Assembly: GCF_017916455.1 (NCBI RefSeq) | Contig: NZ_JAFMSY010000001.1 | Coordinates: 1,285,977 to 1,349,976, forward strand | From: Nocardioides xinjiangensis | Lineage (GTDB): Bacteria > Actinomycetota > Actinomycetes > Propionibacteriales > Nocardioidaceae | DNA: 64,000 bases | Direction: 5' to 3' | Shown here: piece after piece, positions 9,161 to 18,321 of the stretch | How positions within the stretch are numbered: position 1 is the first letter of the stretch | Layout: the number at the start of each line of letters is the position of its first letter | Position numbers and translations under genes: made by a program | The notes under the pieces: model-generated | The model's input: the letters and a program-made list of their open reading frames with translations, nothing else | What the model was told of the DNA's origin: nothing | The model's database searches: none

Positions 9161-9764
9161 GCGTCGGCCCCATGAATTCAGGCATAGTCACATCCCCGCT
9201 CGCGGAAATGCCGTCACGGCGGGCCACCTGGGCGAAGGTGCGCCAGATGACCGCCAAGTCGAGTCGAAGGCTCCGGTTGTCGACGTATTCGATGTCCTTG
9301 GCGAACTTCTCGTCCCACGTGATGGCGTTGCGACCGCTCACCTGCGCCAGCCCAGTGACGCCGGGGCGCACCTCGTGGCGGCGGGCATGCTCGGATGTGT
9401 AGCGGTCGAGATAGTCCACGAGCAGCGGACGGGGTCCGACCAGGCTCATGTCGCCCTTCACCACGTTCCATAGCGACGGCAGCTCGTCGAGGCTGGTGGA
9501 GCGGAGGAACGATCCGAAGGCTGTCATCCGCTGCTCGTCTGTGACGAGCCCTCGGGACTCGTCGGGCTCCAGCATCGTGCGAAACTTGGCCAGCTCGAAG
9601 ATCTCGCCGTCCTTGCCCGGACGCGGCTGGCGGAAGAGGACGGGCGAGCCCAGCTTCCGGCGCACGATCAGTGCCAGTACACCCTGCAGGGGGGCGGAGA
9701 GAATCAGTGCGACTGATCCAACCACGACGTCGATGCCGCGCTTGACAAGGTCGTAGGGCTTCAC
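9153..9764 (-). CDS. initiating phosphoglycosyl transferase, PglC/WcaJ superfamily
   Basis: The 203-residue enzyme transfers a sugar-1-phosphate from UDP-sugar to undecaprenyl phosphate, the first membrane step of repeat-unit assembly. It has one N-terminal re-entrant or membrane helix (VVVGSVALILSAPLQGVLAL), then the conserved KFRTM, DELPSLWNVVKGDMSLVGPRP and RPGVTGLAQVSGR blocks. Its short length, without extra membrane helices, is like monotopic PglC and not WbaP. The GTG start at 9764 overlaps the aminotransferase stop as GTGA. Confidence 0.88.
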   Translation of the reverse strand: MKPYDLVKRGIDVVVGSVALILSAPLQGVLALIVRRKLGSPVLFRQPRPGKDGEIFELAKFRTMLEPDESRGLVTDEQRMTAFGSFLRSTSLDELPSLWNVVKGDMSLVGPRPLLVDYLDRYTSEHARRHEVRPGVTGLAQVSGRNAITWDEKFAKDIEYVDNRSLRLDLAVIWRTFAQVARRDGISASGDVTMPEFMGPTRG

Positions 9765-10906
9765 GCGACCGTCACCTCCAGGATCGCGTGTTCGATCCGC
9801 TCGAACTCGCTGTCCGTCAGCACGGAGCCGGCCGGGAGGGTCAGTCCATGAGCGAAGAGGCGCTCGGACGTTCCGTCGAGCGTTCCGCGAAGTCCCTCCG
9901 AAACCGGCTGCAGGTGCATCGGCTTCCAAACCGGCCGCGTCTCGACGTTCGCCCGGTCGAGGGCGGCGCCGAGATCGGCGGCCGTCCATGCGGACGTGTC
10001 AGGGTCGACGACGATCGCCGTCAGCCAGCAGTTGTCACCCGCGTCGTCCGCGCCGCCGAGGATCGACACACCCGGCTGGTCAGCGAGGAGTGCCCGGTAG
10101 CGCTCGCGCCACTCACGACGCCGCTTCAGCATGTCGTCGAGGCGCACGAGCTGCGCCCTGCCCATCGCAGCGAGGATGTTGGAGAGTCGGTAGTTGTAGC
10201 CGATCTCGGTGTGCTCGTAGTGCGGCAGGGGCTCGCGCGCCTGGGTGGACAGCTTTCGGACGTGCTGGGCAAGCGCAGCGTCGTTGGTCAGCAGCATGCC
10301 GCCGCCCGACGTCGTCATGATCTTGTTGCCGTTGAAGGAGATGACCGAGGCGTCACCGAAGGAGCCGGCGGGCTTACCCCGGTAGGTGGCGCCGAACGAT
10401 TCGGCCGCGTCGCAGAGGAGCCGGGCACCTGCACCGACGGCAATCTCGCCGATCGTCGCGTAGTCGACGCACTTGCCGAGCATGTCGACCGGCACGATCG
10501 CCGGGACGCTCCGCCCACGGGTGCGCAGCTGGTCCACCGCGTCCTGCAGCAGCACCGGACTCATGTTGCCCGTCTCGTCGCAGTCGACGAAGAAGGGCTC
10601 GGCACCGACGTAGCGGATGGCGTTGACCGTCGCAGCGAAGGTGAACGTCGAAACGGGCACGACATCACCAGGTCCGACGCCCCACGAGACCAGAGCGAGA
10701 TGGAGCGCTCCCGTGCCGGATGCCAGGCCGACGGCGTGGTCGACGCCCACGCGCGCCGCGACCTCGGCCTCGAAGGCGTCCAGGTCGGGACCGGCAGGGG
10801 CCACCCAGCCGGAGCGCATGGCGCGCATGACGTACTCCTGCTCGATCTCGCCCACGTCAGGCGGGGAGAGGAGGATCCGAGACTCACTCACAGACGAATC
10901 CTTCAC
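9761..10906 (-). CDS. DegT/DnrJ/EryC1 PLP-dependent sugar aminotransferase (PglE-like)
   Basis: This 381-residue aminotransferase would convert the 4-keto sugar made by the upstream dehydratase into a 4-amino sugar. Family features are SGTGALHLAL for phosphate binding, DAAESFGATYRGKPAGSFGD, and the PLP lysine in SFNGNKIMTT. The last matches the PglE/LegC-type group in having Asn-Lys where other members have His-Lys. It starts at a GTG that overlaps the dehydratase stop as GTGA. Glutamate as amino donor is assumed from the family. Confidence 0.87.
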   Translation of the reverse strand: MKDSSVSESRILLSPPDVGEIEQEYVMRAMRSGWVAPAGPDLDAFEAEVAARVGVDHAVGLASGTGALHLALVSWGVGPGDVVPVSTFTFAATVNAIRYVGAEPFFVDCDETGNMSPVLLQDAVDQLRTRGRSVPAIVPVDMLGKCVDYATIGEIAVGAGARLLCDAAESFGATYRGKPAGSFGDASVISFNGNKIMTTSGGGMLLTNDAALAQHVRKLSTQAREPLPHYEHTEIGYNYRLSNILAAMGRAQLVRLDDMLKRRREWRERYRALLADQPGVSILGGADDAGDNCWLTAIVVDPDTSAWTAADLGAALDRANVETRPVWKPMHLQPVSEGLRGTLDGTSERLFAHGLTLPAGSVLTDSEFERIEHAILEVTVA

Positions 10907-12762
10907 GAGACTGCCACAGGCTCGTCAATTCGCGCATCGACGACGGGCGCGTCCACCCGTGACGGGTCGGGCAGGTGCACCCAGTCCTCGAAGGCCTGCA
11001 GCATGCCGAGGTGGGTGCCGCGGAGGTCGTGCGCGCGCACCACGTCGACACTGAGCGGCGCGACGTTGGCGTGCGACACCATCGGGTGACGGGACCGCTC
11101 GTCGTCCTCAGCGCCGCCGAAGAGCTGCTCGTGCAGCTTCTCGCCCTCGCGCAGGCCGGTGAAGACGACCTCGATGTCCTTGCCCGACTGGGCGATCAGC
11201 TGGTGGGCGACGTCGAGGATCTTCACGGGCTCGCCCATGTCGAGGATCATCACCTCGCCGTCCTCGCCGATGGCGCCGGCCTGGATGACCAGCTGCACGG
11301 CCTCCTCGACGGTCATGAAGTAGCGGGTGACGTCGGGGTGCACCACCGTGACCGGACCGCCCGCAGCGATCTGGGCGGTGAAGGTGTGCAGCACCGAGCC
11401 CCGACTGCCGAGGACGTTGCCGAAGCGGACGCTGAGGTAGGAGCCCTCTGCCCTCTCGGCCATCGAGGCAGTCAGCCGCTCGGCGATGCGCTTGGAGTAG
11501 CCGAGCACGCTCTTGGGGTCGGCCGCCTTGTCGGTGGAGATGTTGACGAAGGTTTCCACGCCGACCTCGCACGACACTTCGAGGACGTTGGCCGTGCCGA
11601 GCACGTTGGTCTTCATCGCCTCGTAGGGGTACTGCTCCAGCATCGGCAGGTGCTTGAGCGCCGCGGCGTGGAACACCACCTCCGGCCGACGCTCCTGGAA
11701 GATGCGGCGCAGTGCCTCGATGTCCCGGATGTCGTTGAGCACGACCTCGTCGCTGTCGAGCAGGGCCTGGCCGCGGATCGACAGCTGCACCGCGTGCAGC
11801 GCCGACTCGTCCCGGTCGAGCATCATCAACTCTGCGGGGCCGAAGTGGTCAAGCTGGCGGCACAGCTCCGAGCCGATCGAGCCGCCGGCTCCGGTGACCA
11901 GCACCCGCTTGCCGGTGACGTAGCCGGCGATCGACGCGACGTCGGTCTCCAAAGCGGCACGACCGAGGATGTCGTGGAGGTTGACGTCGCGCACGTCGCG
12001 CACGTCCGCCTTCGAGGCGAAGCTCTCGGCGAAGCTCGGCAGCACCTTGAGCTCCACTCCAGCGAGCCGCGCCTGCTCGGCCAGTGGTCGCAGGAGGTCC
12101 TTGTCCGCCGACGGGATCGCGACCACGACGGTGTCGGCGTCGGTGCGGGCCACCACCTCGGGGAGCTGCTCCAGCGTGCCCAGCACCGAGATGCCGTAGT
12201 GGCTGCGACGTCGCTTCCACTGGTCGTCGTCGACGAAGGCGACCGGCCGGAAGCCGGTCTCCGGACGGCTCAGCATCGACCGCACCAGCCGGGTGCCGCT
12301 GTAGCCCGCTCCTACGACGACGGTGCGCTTGCCTTGGCTGGGAGTCAGCACGAAGACGTGGTCGGCACGGTAGCGCCACACCGCGCGAGCGACCAGCATG
12401 AGGAGCAGCGCCAGCGCCGTGCCGGTCAGCGGGACGCTGCGCGGCAGCCAGAACGGATCGGTGAGCATGTTGAGCACCGTGAAGGCGATGCCTATCGATC
12501 CCGTCACTCCCCCGAGCAGCAGGGTCTCCTCGATGGAGGCGACCGCCACCCGACCCCGGTAGAGGTAGGTGACGAGCCCCAGCACGAGCTGAAGCAGCAG
12601 GGCGACGACCGCCGTGGTGGCAGCGTGTCCGAGGTAGCCCTCGGGACCCGCGGTACGCACGAAGACCGCAACGACGTATCCCGCTACCAGGGCGACGGCG
12701 TCGAACGTCATCAGCACAGCCGGGCGTCGGCCGCGCACGGCAGAGTGAATCGTGGTGCTCAT
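10903..12762 (-). CDS. membrane nucleoside-diphosphate-sugar 4,6-dehydratase (PglF/WbpM/CapD type)
   Basis: This is a 619-residue long-form dehydratase. It has four N-terminal membrane helices, a CoA-binding-like Rossmann domain (VVVGAGYSGTRLVRSML) and a C-terminal SDR domain with VLVTGAGGSIGSELCRQL. It would convert UDP-GlcNAc to the 4-keto-6-deoxy sugar and is the first enzyme of the amino-sugar branch. In the active-site segment ADPKSVLGYSKR, the residue four before Lys is Leu; the classical YxxxK has Tyr there, and WbpM/PglF-type enzymes are known to have Met. It is the first gene of the nine-gene operon. I chose the ATG at 12762, leaving 157 bp upstream for a promoter. Confidence 0.88.
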   Translation of the reverse strand: MSTTIHSAVRGRRPAVLMTFDAVALVAGYVVAVFVRTAGPEGYLGHAATTAVVALLLQLVLGLVTYLYRGRVAVASIEETLLLGGVTGSIGIAFTVLNMLTDPFWLPRSVPLTGTALALLLMLVARAVWRYRADHVFVLTPSQGKRTVVVGAGYSGTRLVRSMLSRPETGFRPVAFVDDDQWKRRRSHYGISVLGTLEQLPEVVARTDADTVVVAIPSADKDLLRPLAEQARLAGVELKVLPSFAESFASKADVRDVRDVNLHDILGRAALETDVASIAGYVTGKRVLVTGAGGSIGSELCRQLDHFGPAELMMLDRDESALHAVQLSIRGQALLDSDEVVLNDIRDIEALRRIFQERRPEVVFHAAALKHLPMLEQYPYEAMKTNVLGTANVLEVSCEVGVETFVNISTDKAADPKSVLGYSKRIAERLTASMAERAEGSYLSVRFGNVLGSRGSVLHTFTAQIAAGGPVTVVHPDVTRYFMTVEEAVQLVIQAGAIGEDGEVMILDMGEPVKILDVAHQLIAQSGKDIEVVFTGLREGEKLHEQLFGGAEDDERSRHPMVSHANVAPLSVDVVRAHDLRGTHLGMLQAFEDWVHLPDPSRVDAPVVDARIDEPVAVS

Positions 12763-12919
12763 CAGATCAACATGTCCCCACAGCATGCGAACGGCCGCCC
12801 CCACGACGGCCTCGAACCCCGCCGCAAACCCACCGGCAGGCAATACCCACCCTACGTCAGATCGCCCTTGACATCCGGAACTTGACGATTAAACGAGACG
12901 TTCTTTGCGGTGGGTGCGC

Positions 12920-14707
12920 TCACTGTTCATCGACCCGGCACGGTGCAGGCACGAACTGCTCGGCTCCTCCGTGGTGCACACCGGGCGTGCTGATGAACTC
13001 GACGCCGCCCGAGTGACCGGGCCCGGACGTCGCCCGCCAGGTCAAGGTGACCACGTCGCCGGGAGTGAGCAGGATCGGCACCGACACCACCGGGCGTCCC
13101 CGGAAGGTCCGGTTGGTCCCCCGCGACTTCACGCCGTTGACGGTCACGTCGGTGATCTCGCCGCCGGTGGGCGCCACCAAGTCGAAGACGTTGAGGTGGT
13201 CGCCCCGGGCCACGCCGTAGCTGCCCGGACCCGTGACCGTCGGCGGCAGCGACGCGGCATCCGCGGGAGCCCTGGACTGGATTCGGAGCGTGCCGTTGAA
13301 GCCGATCACGTCCGCGGCGCACGACACGCTGCTGATGCGGGCGTCGTAGTCGAGGAAGTATCCCATCTTCGAGCCGGTGGCGTCGTTGACGTAGGCCGCG
13401 GCCTGCGCGGGTCCCTCGCTGCCGTGCGGGAACTCGCCCGCGATGCGCGTGCCGGCGAATGCCTCCTGGTCGGCGGGGTCGGAGGAGCGCACGAGCAGCC
13501 GACCCTCCTCGGCACCTCGCGACAGAGCGCTGACCAGGGCGGACGGGTCGGTGCCGGCACCCAGGATGCGATCGAAGAGGGTAGTCAGCACGCCGGAGAA
13601 GAAGGCGTCCTCTGCGGCCGGGTCGTCCTGGTAGCGGAGGTAGGGCTGGTGCAGCATCTCATCGACGAAGTTGTCGCTCGTCAGCTCGCGGCCGTCGATC
13701 GCGATCGGCCCGGTCGCCTCGAGCAGGTAGGACATCGCCACCGGGTCGACGGACAGGACGCCGTCGACGGACGCCCCGGTCTCGAGCTCCCAGCGCGCGG
13801 CCATGAGCTGGGCGGCTCGCTCGAAGTCCGGGATGAAGACGGCGTCCTGGAACCACGTCCCGGGCTGGTCGTGCCAGATCCCCTGCTCCTCCTCGGTCAG
13901 GGGCAGAACCGGCTCGTCCAGCTCACCGAACGTGCTGGTCGCGACGGTGTCACCTAGCGTGACCGCGCCCATGTCCGCCCGCAGCGGCGCCATGAGTCCC
14001 GGCATGCCGCCCAGCGAGCGCGGCTCGGCGTTGTTCTGGAAGACCAGGAGGTAGTCCCGGGCGCTGTCGGACCCGAGCATGGTCGGCAGCACCTCGGCCG
14101 CGCGGGTGGCGCCGTCGAGCGTCCGAACGCCGTCGTCCACCTGTTCGATGAGGGTCTCGAAGTCCGGGCGGAGCTCCCGCGCCAGTCGGTCCACCTCGAT
14201 GGGCTCGAGCTCGGCGCGCGCCGCCTCGAAGCCCCGCCGGGCTGCGGCCAGCGGTTGCGCGGCGTCCGCGATCCTTCCGACGGGCAGCCGTCCGTTGCGC
14301 GGGGCGAAGGTCTTCGCGCTCAGGCCGCTGGCCACCAGCGGGTCGACGGCCTCGCGGGCCAGGACGTCGACGGCCCGAGCCGCGTGCGCGGCAGCCCCGA
14401 AGTCGTCACCGACCACCGGGACGGCGCTCAGCACGCGCCAGGTGGCGCCGGAAGTGCGCTTCTCCGCAGCGGAGGCGTGCTGCTGGAGGTCATCGGCCAG
14501 CCGGGCGGGCTCGCCGCCGCCCCGCGTGAGCGCCGCGGGCAGACCGACAGCGGCCGTACGCGCAGCGCTGATGTCGCGCTGCGCCTGCCAGACCGTCCAG
14601 CCTGCCCACGCCGCCGCGAGGCCCAGCACCACGGCGACGCCGAGCGCGGGCCAGCGCCAACGACGCCGGACGGCTCGTTCGTTGCGCTCCCGAGAGGTCA
14701 CGGTCAC
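12920..14707 (-). CDS. DUF4012 domain membrane-anchored extracellular protein
   Basis: This product of 595 residues has a basic N-terminus and one membrane helix (about residues 19-40), then a long extracytoplasmic region matching DUF4012 (YLLVFQNNAEPRSLGGMPG is the recognisable core). DUF4012 proteins are common in actinobacterial cell-envelope polysaccharide loci, but their reaction is not known. It starts with GTG just upstream of an Arg-rich stretch. It lies between the polysaccharide operon and the BY-kinase, which suggests a role in export or attachment of the polymer. Confidence 0.8.
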   Translation of the reverse strand: MTVTSRERNERAVRRRWRWPALGVAVVLGLAAAWAGWTVWQAQRDISAARTAAVGLPAALTRGGGEPARLADDLQQHASAAEKRTSGATWRVLSAVPVVGDDFGAAAHAARAVDVLAREAVDPLVASGLSAKTFAPRNGRLPVGRIADAAQPLAAARRGFEAARAELEPIEVDRLARELRPDFETLIEQVDDGVRTLDGATRAAEVLPTMLGSDSARDYLLVFQNNAEPRSLGGMPGLMAPLRADMGAVTLGDTVATSTFGELDEPVLPLTEEEQGIWHDQPGTWFQDAVFIPDFERAAQLMAARWELETGASVDGVLSVDPVAMSYLLEATGPIAIDGRELTSDNFVDEMLHQPYLRYQDDPAAEDAFFSGVLTTLFDRILGAGTDPSALVSALSRGAEEGRLLVRSSDPADQEAFAGTRIAGEFPHGSEGPAQAAAYVNDATGSKMGYFLDYDARISSVSCAADVIGFNGTLRIQSRAPADAASLPPTVTGPGSYGVARGDHLNVFDLVAPTGGEITDVTVNGVKSRGTNRTFRGRPVVSVPILLTPGDVVTLTWRATSGPGHSGGVEFISTPGVHHGGAEQFVPAPCRVDEQ

Positions 14708-14730
14708 ACCAACACACTCCCTGAACGAGA

Positions 14731-14763
14731 CTGCTGCCCACTGGCGACGCCAGTGGGCAGCAG
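14731..14763 (-). terminator. hairpin terminator of the small secreted protein gene
   Basis: A perfect 15-bp inverted repeat with a 3-base loop (arms at 14731-14745 and 14749-14763) lies 25 bases after the stop of the minus-strand gene at 14789. It is strong enough to terminate and separates that gene from the DUF4012 gene. Confidence 0.65.
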
Positions 14764-14788
14764 GCCGACTTGATGCTGAAGGCCGCGA

Positions 14789-15208
14789 TCAGAAGCGGTT
14801 GCGCACCTTGATCTTGGCGGTCGAGGCGGAGCAGTTGCGGAAGACCGAGGTGCTCTTCGCGGCGGTGTCGAACTCGACGTAGTAGTTGCCCTTGCGCTCG
14901 AACGAGAAGTTCTTCGTCTGGGCCTTGTTGGCCGCGCCGCTCCAGAAGGAACCGGTCTCGACCACGCCGGTGCGCACCCGCCTCACGACGTACTCCACAC
15001 GACCCTTGGGCGTGATGTTGCCGTCGGCGGTCCACTTGAACTTGATCTTGACCGTGTCGCCGGGGCCGACCGTGGTGTCGGCGGCGACAGCAACGCACTC
15101 GGTGTCGATGGAGCGCGGGTAGGGGTCCGCCTGCGCCGCGGGCGCGACGACGAGCGAACCGAGAGCGGCAATGGTGGTGGTCGCAGCAGCGACGGCCATC
15201 TTCTTCAT
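14789..15208 (-). CDS. small secreted protein of unknown function
   Basis: The 139-residue product starts with MKKMAVAAATTT and a hydrophobic signal peptide ending at AQA-DP, so a mature protein of about 110 residues is exported. The mature part is a predicted beta-rich domain with one Cys pair (TECVAV and RNCSAS). A GGAAGG ribosome site lies ten bases before the ATG. It is encoded divergently from the BY-kinase in a polysaccharide locus, and I do not recognise a family. Confidence 0.75.
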   Translation of the reverse strand: MKKMAVAAATTTIAALGSLVVAPAAQADPYPRSIDTECVAVAADTTVGPGDTVKIKFKWTADGNITPKGRVEYVVRRVRTGVVETGSFWSGAANKAQTKNFSFERKGNYYVEFDTAAKSTSVFRNCSASTAKIKVRNRF

Positions 15209-15424
15209 GCGGAAGACCCTTCCATAGGTCTGAGAGTGGAACCGCCCCCTGCGTGTTCGGCCCCAGACGACTGCGCCCGATCTCCTTGACGAGTCAACGA
15301 GGCACACCGTAACCGAGACGTCCACGGGACGGGCAATGACCGTCAACATTCGGCCAAGTTGCCCTGCGCGCCCGCCGTGGCTGAGACTGGCCGCTGCTCG
15401 TCGACCGCTGGGGGATGGAGAATC

Positions 15425-16840
15425 GTGGAGCTGGCCGACTACCTGCGCATCCTGCGGCGCCGTTGGCGCCTTGTGATGGCAACGGTCCTCCTGGTCGTCG
15501 TCGCAGCAGCGCTGGTCACCTGGCGGACCACCCCGCAGTATCAGTCCACCACCCAGCTCTTCATCTCGACGAGCGCCTCGTCGTCGGCCGAGGCCTACCA
15601 GGGCAACCTGTTCAGCAGCCAGCGACTGGCGTCGTACGCCGACCTGGCCACCGGCACCGAGCTTGCCACGCGCGTGGTGTCCGCGACCGGCAGCTCGCTG
15701 TCGCCCAAGGAGCTGGCCGCCAAGGTCACCGCTCAGGCCTCGCCGGACACCGTCCTGCTGAGCATCTCGGTCACCGACCCCGACCCGGAGGTCGCCCAGC
15801 AGCTCACCCAGACCTACGGGGAGGAGCTGGTCGCCCTCGTGGCCGAGCTGGAGACCCCTCCCGGTCAGAGCAGACCGGTCCTCAAGGGCACGATCGTCGA
15901 CGCGGCCTCGCTGCCCGGTGGACCGATCTCCCCCAACCCCGTGCGCAACCTCAGCCTGGCGCTGGTGCTCGGACTTCTGCTCGGCGTCGGGCTAGCCGTG
16001 GTGCGCGAGCTGCTCGACACGAGCACGAAGTCGGCCGACGACCTCACCAACGCACTCGACGCGCCGATCCTCGGGACGATCGCCTTCGACCCCGAGGTGG
16101 CCAAGCGCCCGCTGGTCACGCAGCTCACTTCGCACGAGCCGCGCGCCGAGGCCTTCCGGGTGCTGCGGACCAACCTGTCGTTCGTCGACATCGACGCGAC
16201 GTCCAAGGCGATCGTCTTCACCAGCGCCCTGCCCGGAGAGGGCAAGTCCACGACGGCGGTCAACATCGCCCTGGCCTTGCACCAGGCCGGCGAGCGCGTG
16301 CTTCTCGTCGACAGCGACCTGCGCCGGCCACAAGCCGCGGCCCTGCTGAACCTCGACGGCACGATAGGTCTCACGACGGCCCTGGTGGGCAAGGTGGCGG
16401 TCTCGGACGTCGTGCTGGCCCACAGCTCCGGGCTGCACGTCCTGCCCTCAGGACCGGTACCACCCAACCCGGCCGAGCTGCTGCAGTCGCGGGCGATGGC
16501 CGTCGTGCTCGGGGAGCTGCGCGCGGCGTACGACGTCATCGTCATCGACGCGCCGCCCCTGCTCCCCGTCACCGACGCGGCGTTGATCGCGTCGCAGGTG
16601 GACGGAGCCGTCGTGGTGGTCCGGCACGGGAAGACCACCCGGGAGCAGCTCGCCGCCGCCCGCGAGCGCTTGACAGCCGTGGGCGCCCATACGCTCGGCG
16701 CGGTGTTCAACATGGTGCCGAAGAAGGGTCGCGGCGACTACGGCTCGGGATACGGGTACGGCTACGGGTACGGCTACGCACCCGAGGCGGCGCTCGAGGA
16801 GCGTCCCAGCGGCGAGTCCGCCGGGCGCCGACGCAAGTGA
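15425..16840 (+). CDS. polysaccharide co-polymerase / BY-kinase (Wzz domain fused to CpsD/Wzc-type tyrosine kinase)
   Basis: The 471-residue protein controls chain length and export in Wzy-dependent pathways. It has an N-terminal Wzz domain with a first membrane helix at about residues 15-35, a second helix near 180-200, and a cytoplasmic kinase. The kinase motifs are Walker A ALPGEGKSTT (about 265), Walker A' VDSDLRRP (about 297) and Walker B VIVIDAPP (about 375). The tail has alternating Gly-Tyr residues, the autophosphorylated Tyr cluster of such kinases. The start is a GTG at 15425 preceded by GGAG at proper spacing. Confidence 0.9.
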   Translation: MELADYLRILRRRWRLVMATVLLVVVAAALVTWRTTPQYQSTTQLFISTSASSSAEAYQGNLFSSQRLASYADLATGTELATRVVSATGSSLSPKELAAKVTAQASPDTVLLSISVTDPDPEVAQQLTQTYGEELVALVAELETPPGQSRPVLKGTIVDAASLPGGPISPNPVRNLSLALVLGLLLGVGLAVVRELLDTSTKSADDLTNALDAPILGTIAFDPEVAKRPLVTQLTSHEPRAEAFRVLRTNLSFVDIDATSKAIVFTSALPGEGKSTTAVNIALALHQAGERVLLVDSDLRRPQAAALLNLDGTIGLTTALVGKVAVSDVVLAHSSGLHVLPSGPVPPNPAELLQSRAMAVVLGELRAAYDVIVIDAPPLLPVTDAALIASQVDGAVVVVRHGKTTREQLAAARERLTAVGAHTLGAVFNMVPKKGRGDYGSGYGYGYGYGYAPEAALEERPSGESAGRRRK

Positions 16841-16868
16841 GTTGCTGCGGCTAACCAGTTGCGCGAGA

Positions 16869-16900
16869 TCTTGCCCGAAATCGACACCGTCGTGGCAAGA
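16869..16900. promoter_or_regulatory. inverted-repeat candidate operator upstream of the XRE-TPR regulator
   Basis: TCTTGCC at 16869-16875 and its complement GGCAAGA at 16894-16900 flank an 18-base spacer. The right arm lies just before a CACAAT -10-like hexamer (16908-16913) that is six bases from the ATG, so the transcript may be leaderless and the site could mediate autoregulation. The same GGCAA core recurs upstream of the convergent peptide gene. Confidence 0.4.
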
Positions 16901-16919
16901 CGTGCACCACAATGTCCGG

Positions 16920-18278
16920 ATGGACTCGCGTCACGCCGAGCTGCTGGAGCACACCGACCGGAAGGCACTGGGCCGTCGCCTGCGCGCGGCACGCCTCGCT
17001 CGCGGACTCACGCAGGGTGAGGTCGCCCGGACGATCATGTCGGTCGCCTACCTCTCCCGCATCGAGGCCGGGCACCGCGGGCCGACGTACCCGCTGCTGG
17101 TCGCGCTGGCCGAACGGCTCGACGTCACGGTCGAGTCGCTGCTCGGCGAGCCCGACCGCCACGCGGTCGACGAGATCCGGCTCGCGCTCGACTACGCCGA
17201 GCTGTCCCTGGAGTCCGGCCAGCCCGAGGACGCCGAGAGGCACCTCACGTCCGCCCTCGAGCAGCTGCAGACCTCACGGGTCGAGGGCATGCGCGATCGC
17301 GCGCGGCTCCTGCACGCGCGCGCTCTCGAGGCGACCAACCGCGAGGACGACGCGATCGTCGAGCTCGAGTCGCTGGTCGACGACGGCGAGGCCGACGGGC
17401 TCACGCGGATCCGCGCCGGCATCGCCCTCAGCCGCATCTACCGCGAGACGGGCGACCTGGGCCGCGCGATCGAGTGCGGCCAGCGGGTGATGGCCTACGT
17501 CGAGGAGGCCGGGCTCGACGCGTGCGACGAGGCCGTGCAGCTCGCCGTCACCATGGCCGCGGCCCACTTCGAGCGCGGCGACACCGGCCACGCCGTCCGC
17601 ATGTGCCGCAAGGCCATCACCCGCGCGGAGTCGCTCGGGTCGGCCCAGGCGCGCGCCTCGGCCTACTGGAACGCGAGCGCCATGCAGGCCAGGCGCGGCG
17701 ACGTCACCGCCGCGGTCCCCCTCGCCGAGCGCGCGTTGGCGCTGCTGAGCGAGGGCCGCGACGCCCGCAACCTCGCCCGCCTGCGCACCGAGGTGGGCCG
17801 GCTGCAGCTCGAGCTCGACCCGCCCGCGATCGACGAGGCGCGCACGAACCTCGAGCAGGCGGCCGCCGAGCTCGAGTGGAGCAGCGGCACGCCGGTGGAC
17901 CGCGCGTGGACGCTGCTCGGCCTCGCGCGCGTGGCGTTCCTCGCCGGCGACCCGTCGACCTGTCGCGAGCTGATCGCGCAGGTGCACGCCACCGCCGACG
18001 GGCACGCGCCCCTGGCCGAGGCCGAGGCGCTGGTCCTCGAGGGCAGGACCCTGGCAGCGGAGGGCGAGGCAGACCTCGCCGCGCAGGCCTACCAGCGGGC
18101 GGTGCACCGGTTGTCGGCCATCGGCGCCGACCAGAGCGCCGCCCAGCTGTGGTTCGACCTCGCCGACCTGCTCTCGAGCGTCGGCATGGCCGAGGCCGCC
18201 ATGGACGCCTACCGGCGCGCGGCGGTCTCCACCGGGCTGCGGGCGCGCGTGGCGTCCACCACGCTCGCCCGCAGCTGA
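16920..18278 (+). CDS. XRE-family HTH regulator with TPR-like helical repeats
   Basis: The 452-residue protein has a Cro/C1-type helix-turn-helix at about residues 20-75 (LRAARLARGLTQGEVARTI, then SRIEAGHRGPTYPLL). From about residue 85 to the end it has continuous TPR-type helical hairpins. This HTH plus TPR layout is that of RRNPP regulators (PlcR, Rgg, NprR), which bind short secreted peptides re-imported into the cell. It is convergent with a tiny gene for an exported peptide 43 bases downstream. The ATG at 16920 is preferred over an upstream in-frame start because the HTH follows closely. Binding of a peptide is an inference from architecture and context. Confidence 0.85.
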   Translation: MDSRHAELLEHTDRKALGRRLRAARLARGLTQGEVARTIMSVAYLSRIEAGHRGPTYPLLVALAERLDVTVESLLGEPDRHAVDEIRLALDYAELSLESGQPEDAERHLTSALEQLQTSRVEGMRDRARLLHARALEATNREDDAIVELESLVDDGEADGLTRIRAGIALSRIYRETGDLGRAIECGQRVMAYVEEAGLDACDEAVQLAVTMAAAHFERGDTGHAVRMCRKAITRAESLGSAQARASAYWNASAMQARRGDVTAAVPLAERALALLSEGRDARNLARLRTEVGRLQLELDPPAIDEARTNLEQAAAELEWSSGTPVDRAWTLLGLARVAFLAGDPSTCRELIAQVHATADGHAPLAEAEALVLEGRTLAAEGEADLAAQAYQRAVHRLSAIGADQSAAQLWFDLADLLSSVGMAEAAMDAYRRAAVSTGLRARVASTTLARS

Positions 18279-18321
18279 GTCGGCGTCAGCCGGACGCGAG
18301 GGCCGGCCGAGCGCTAGAGGG

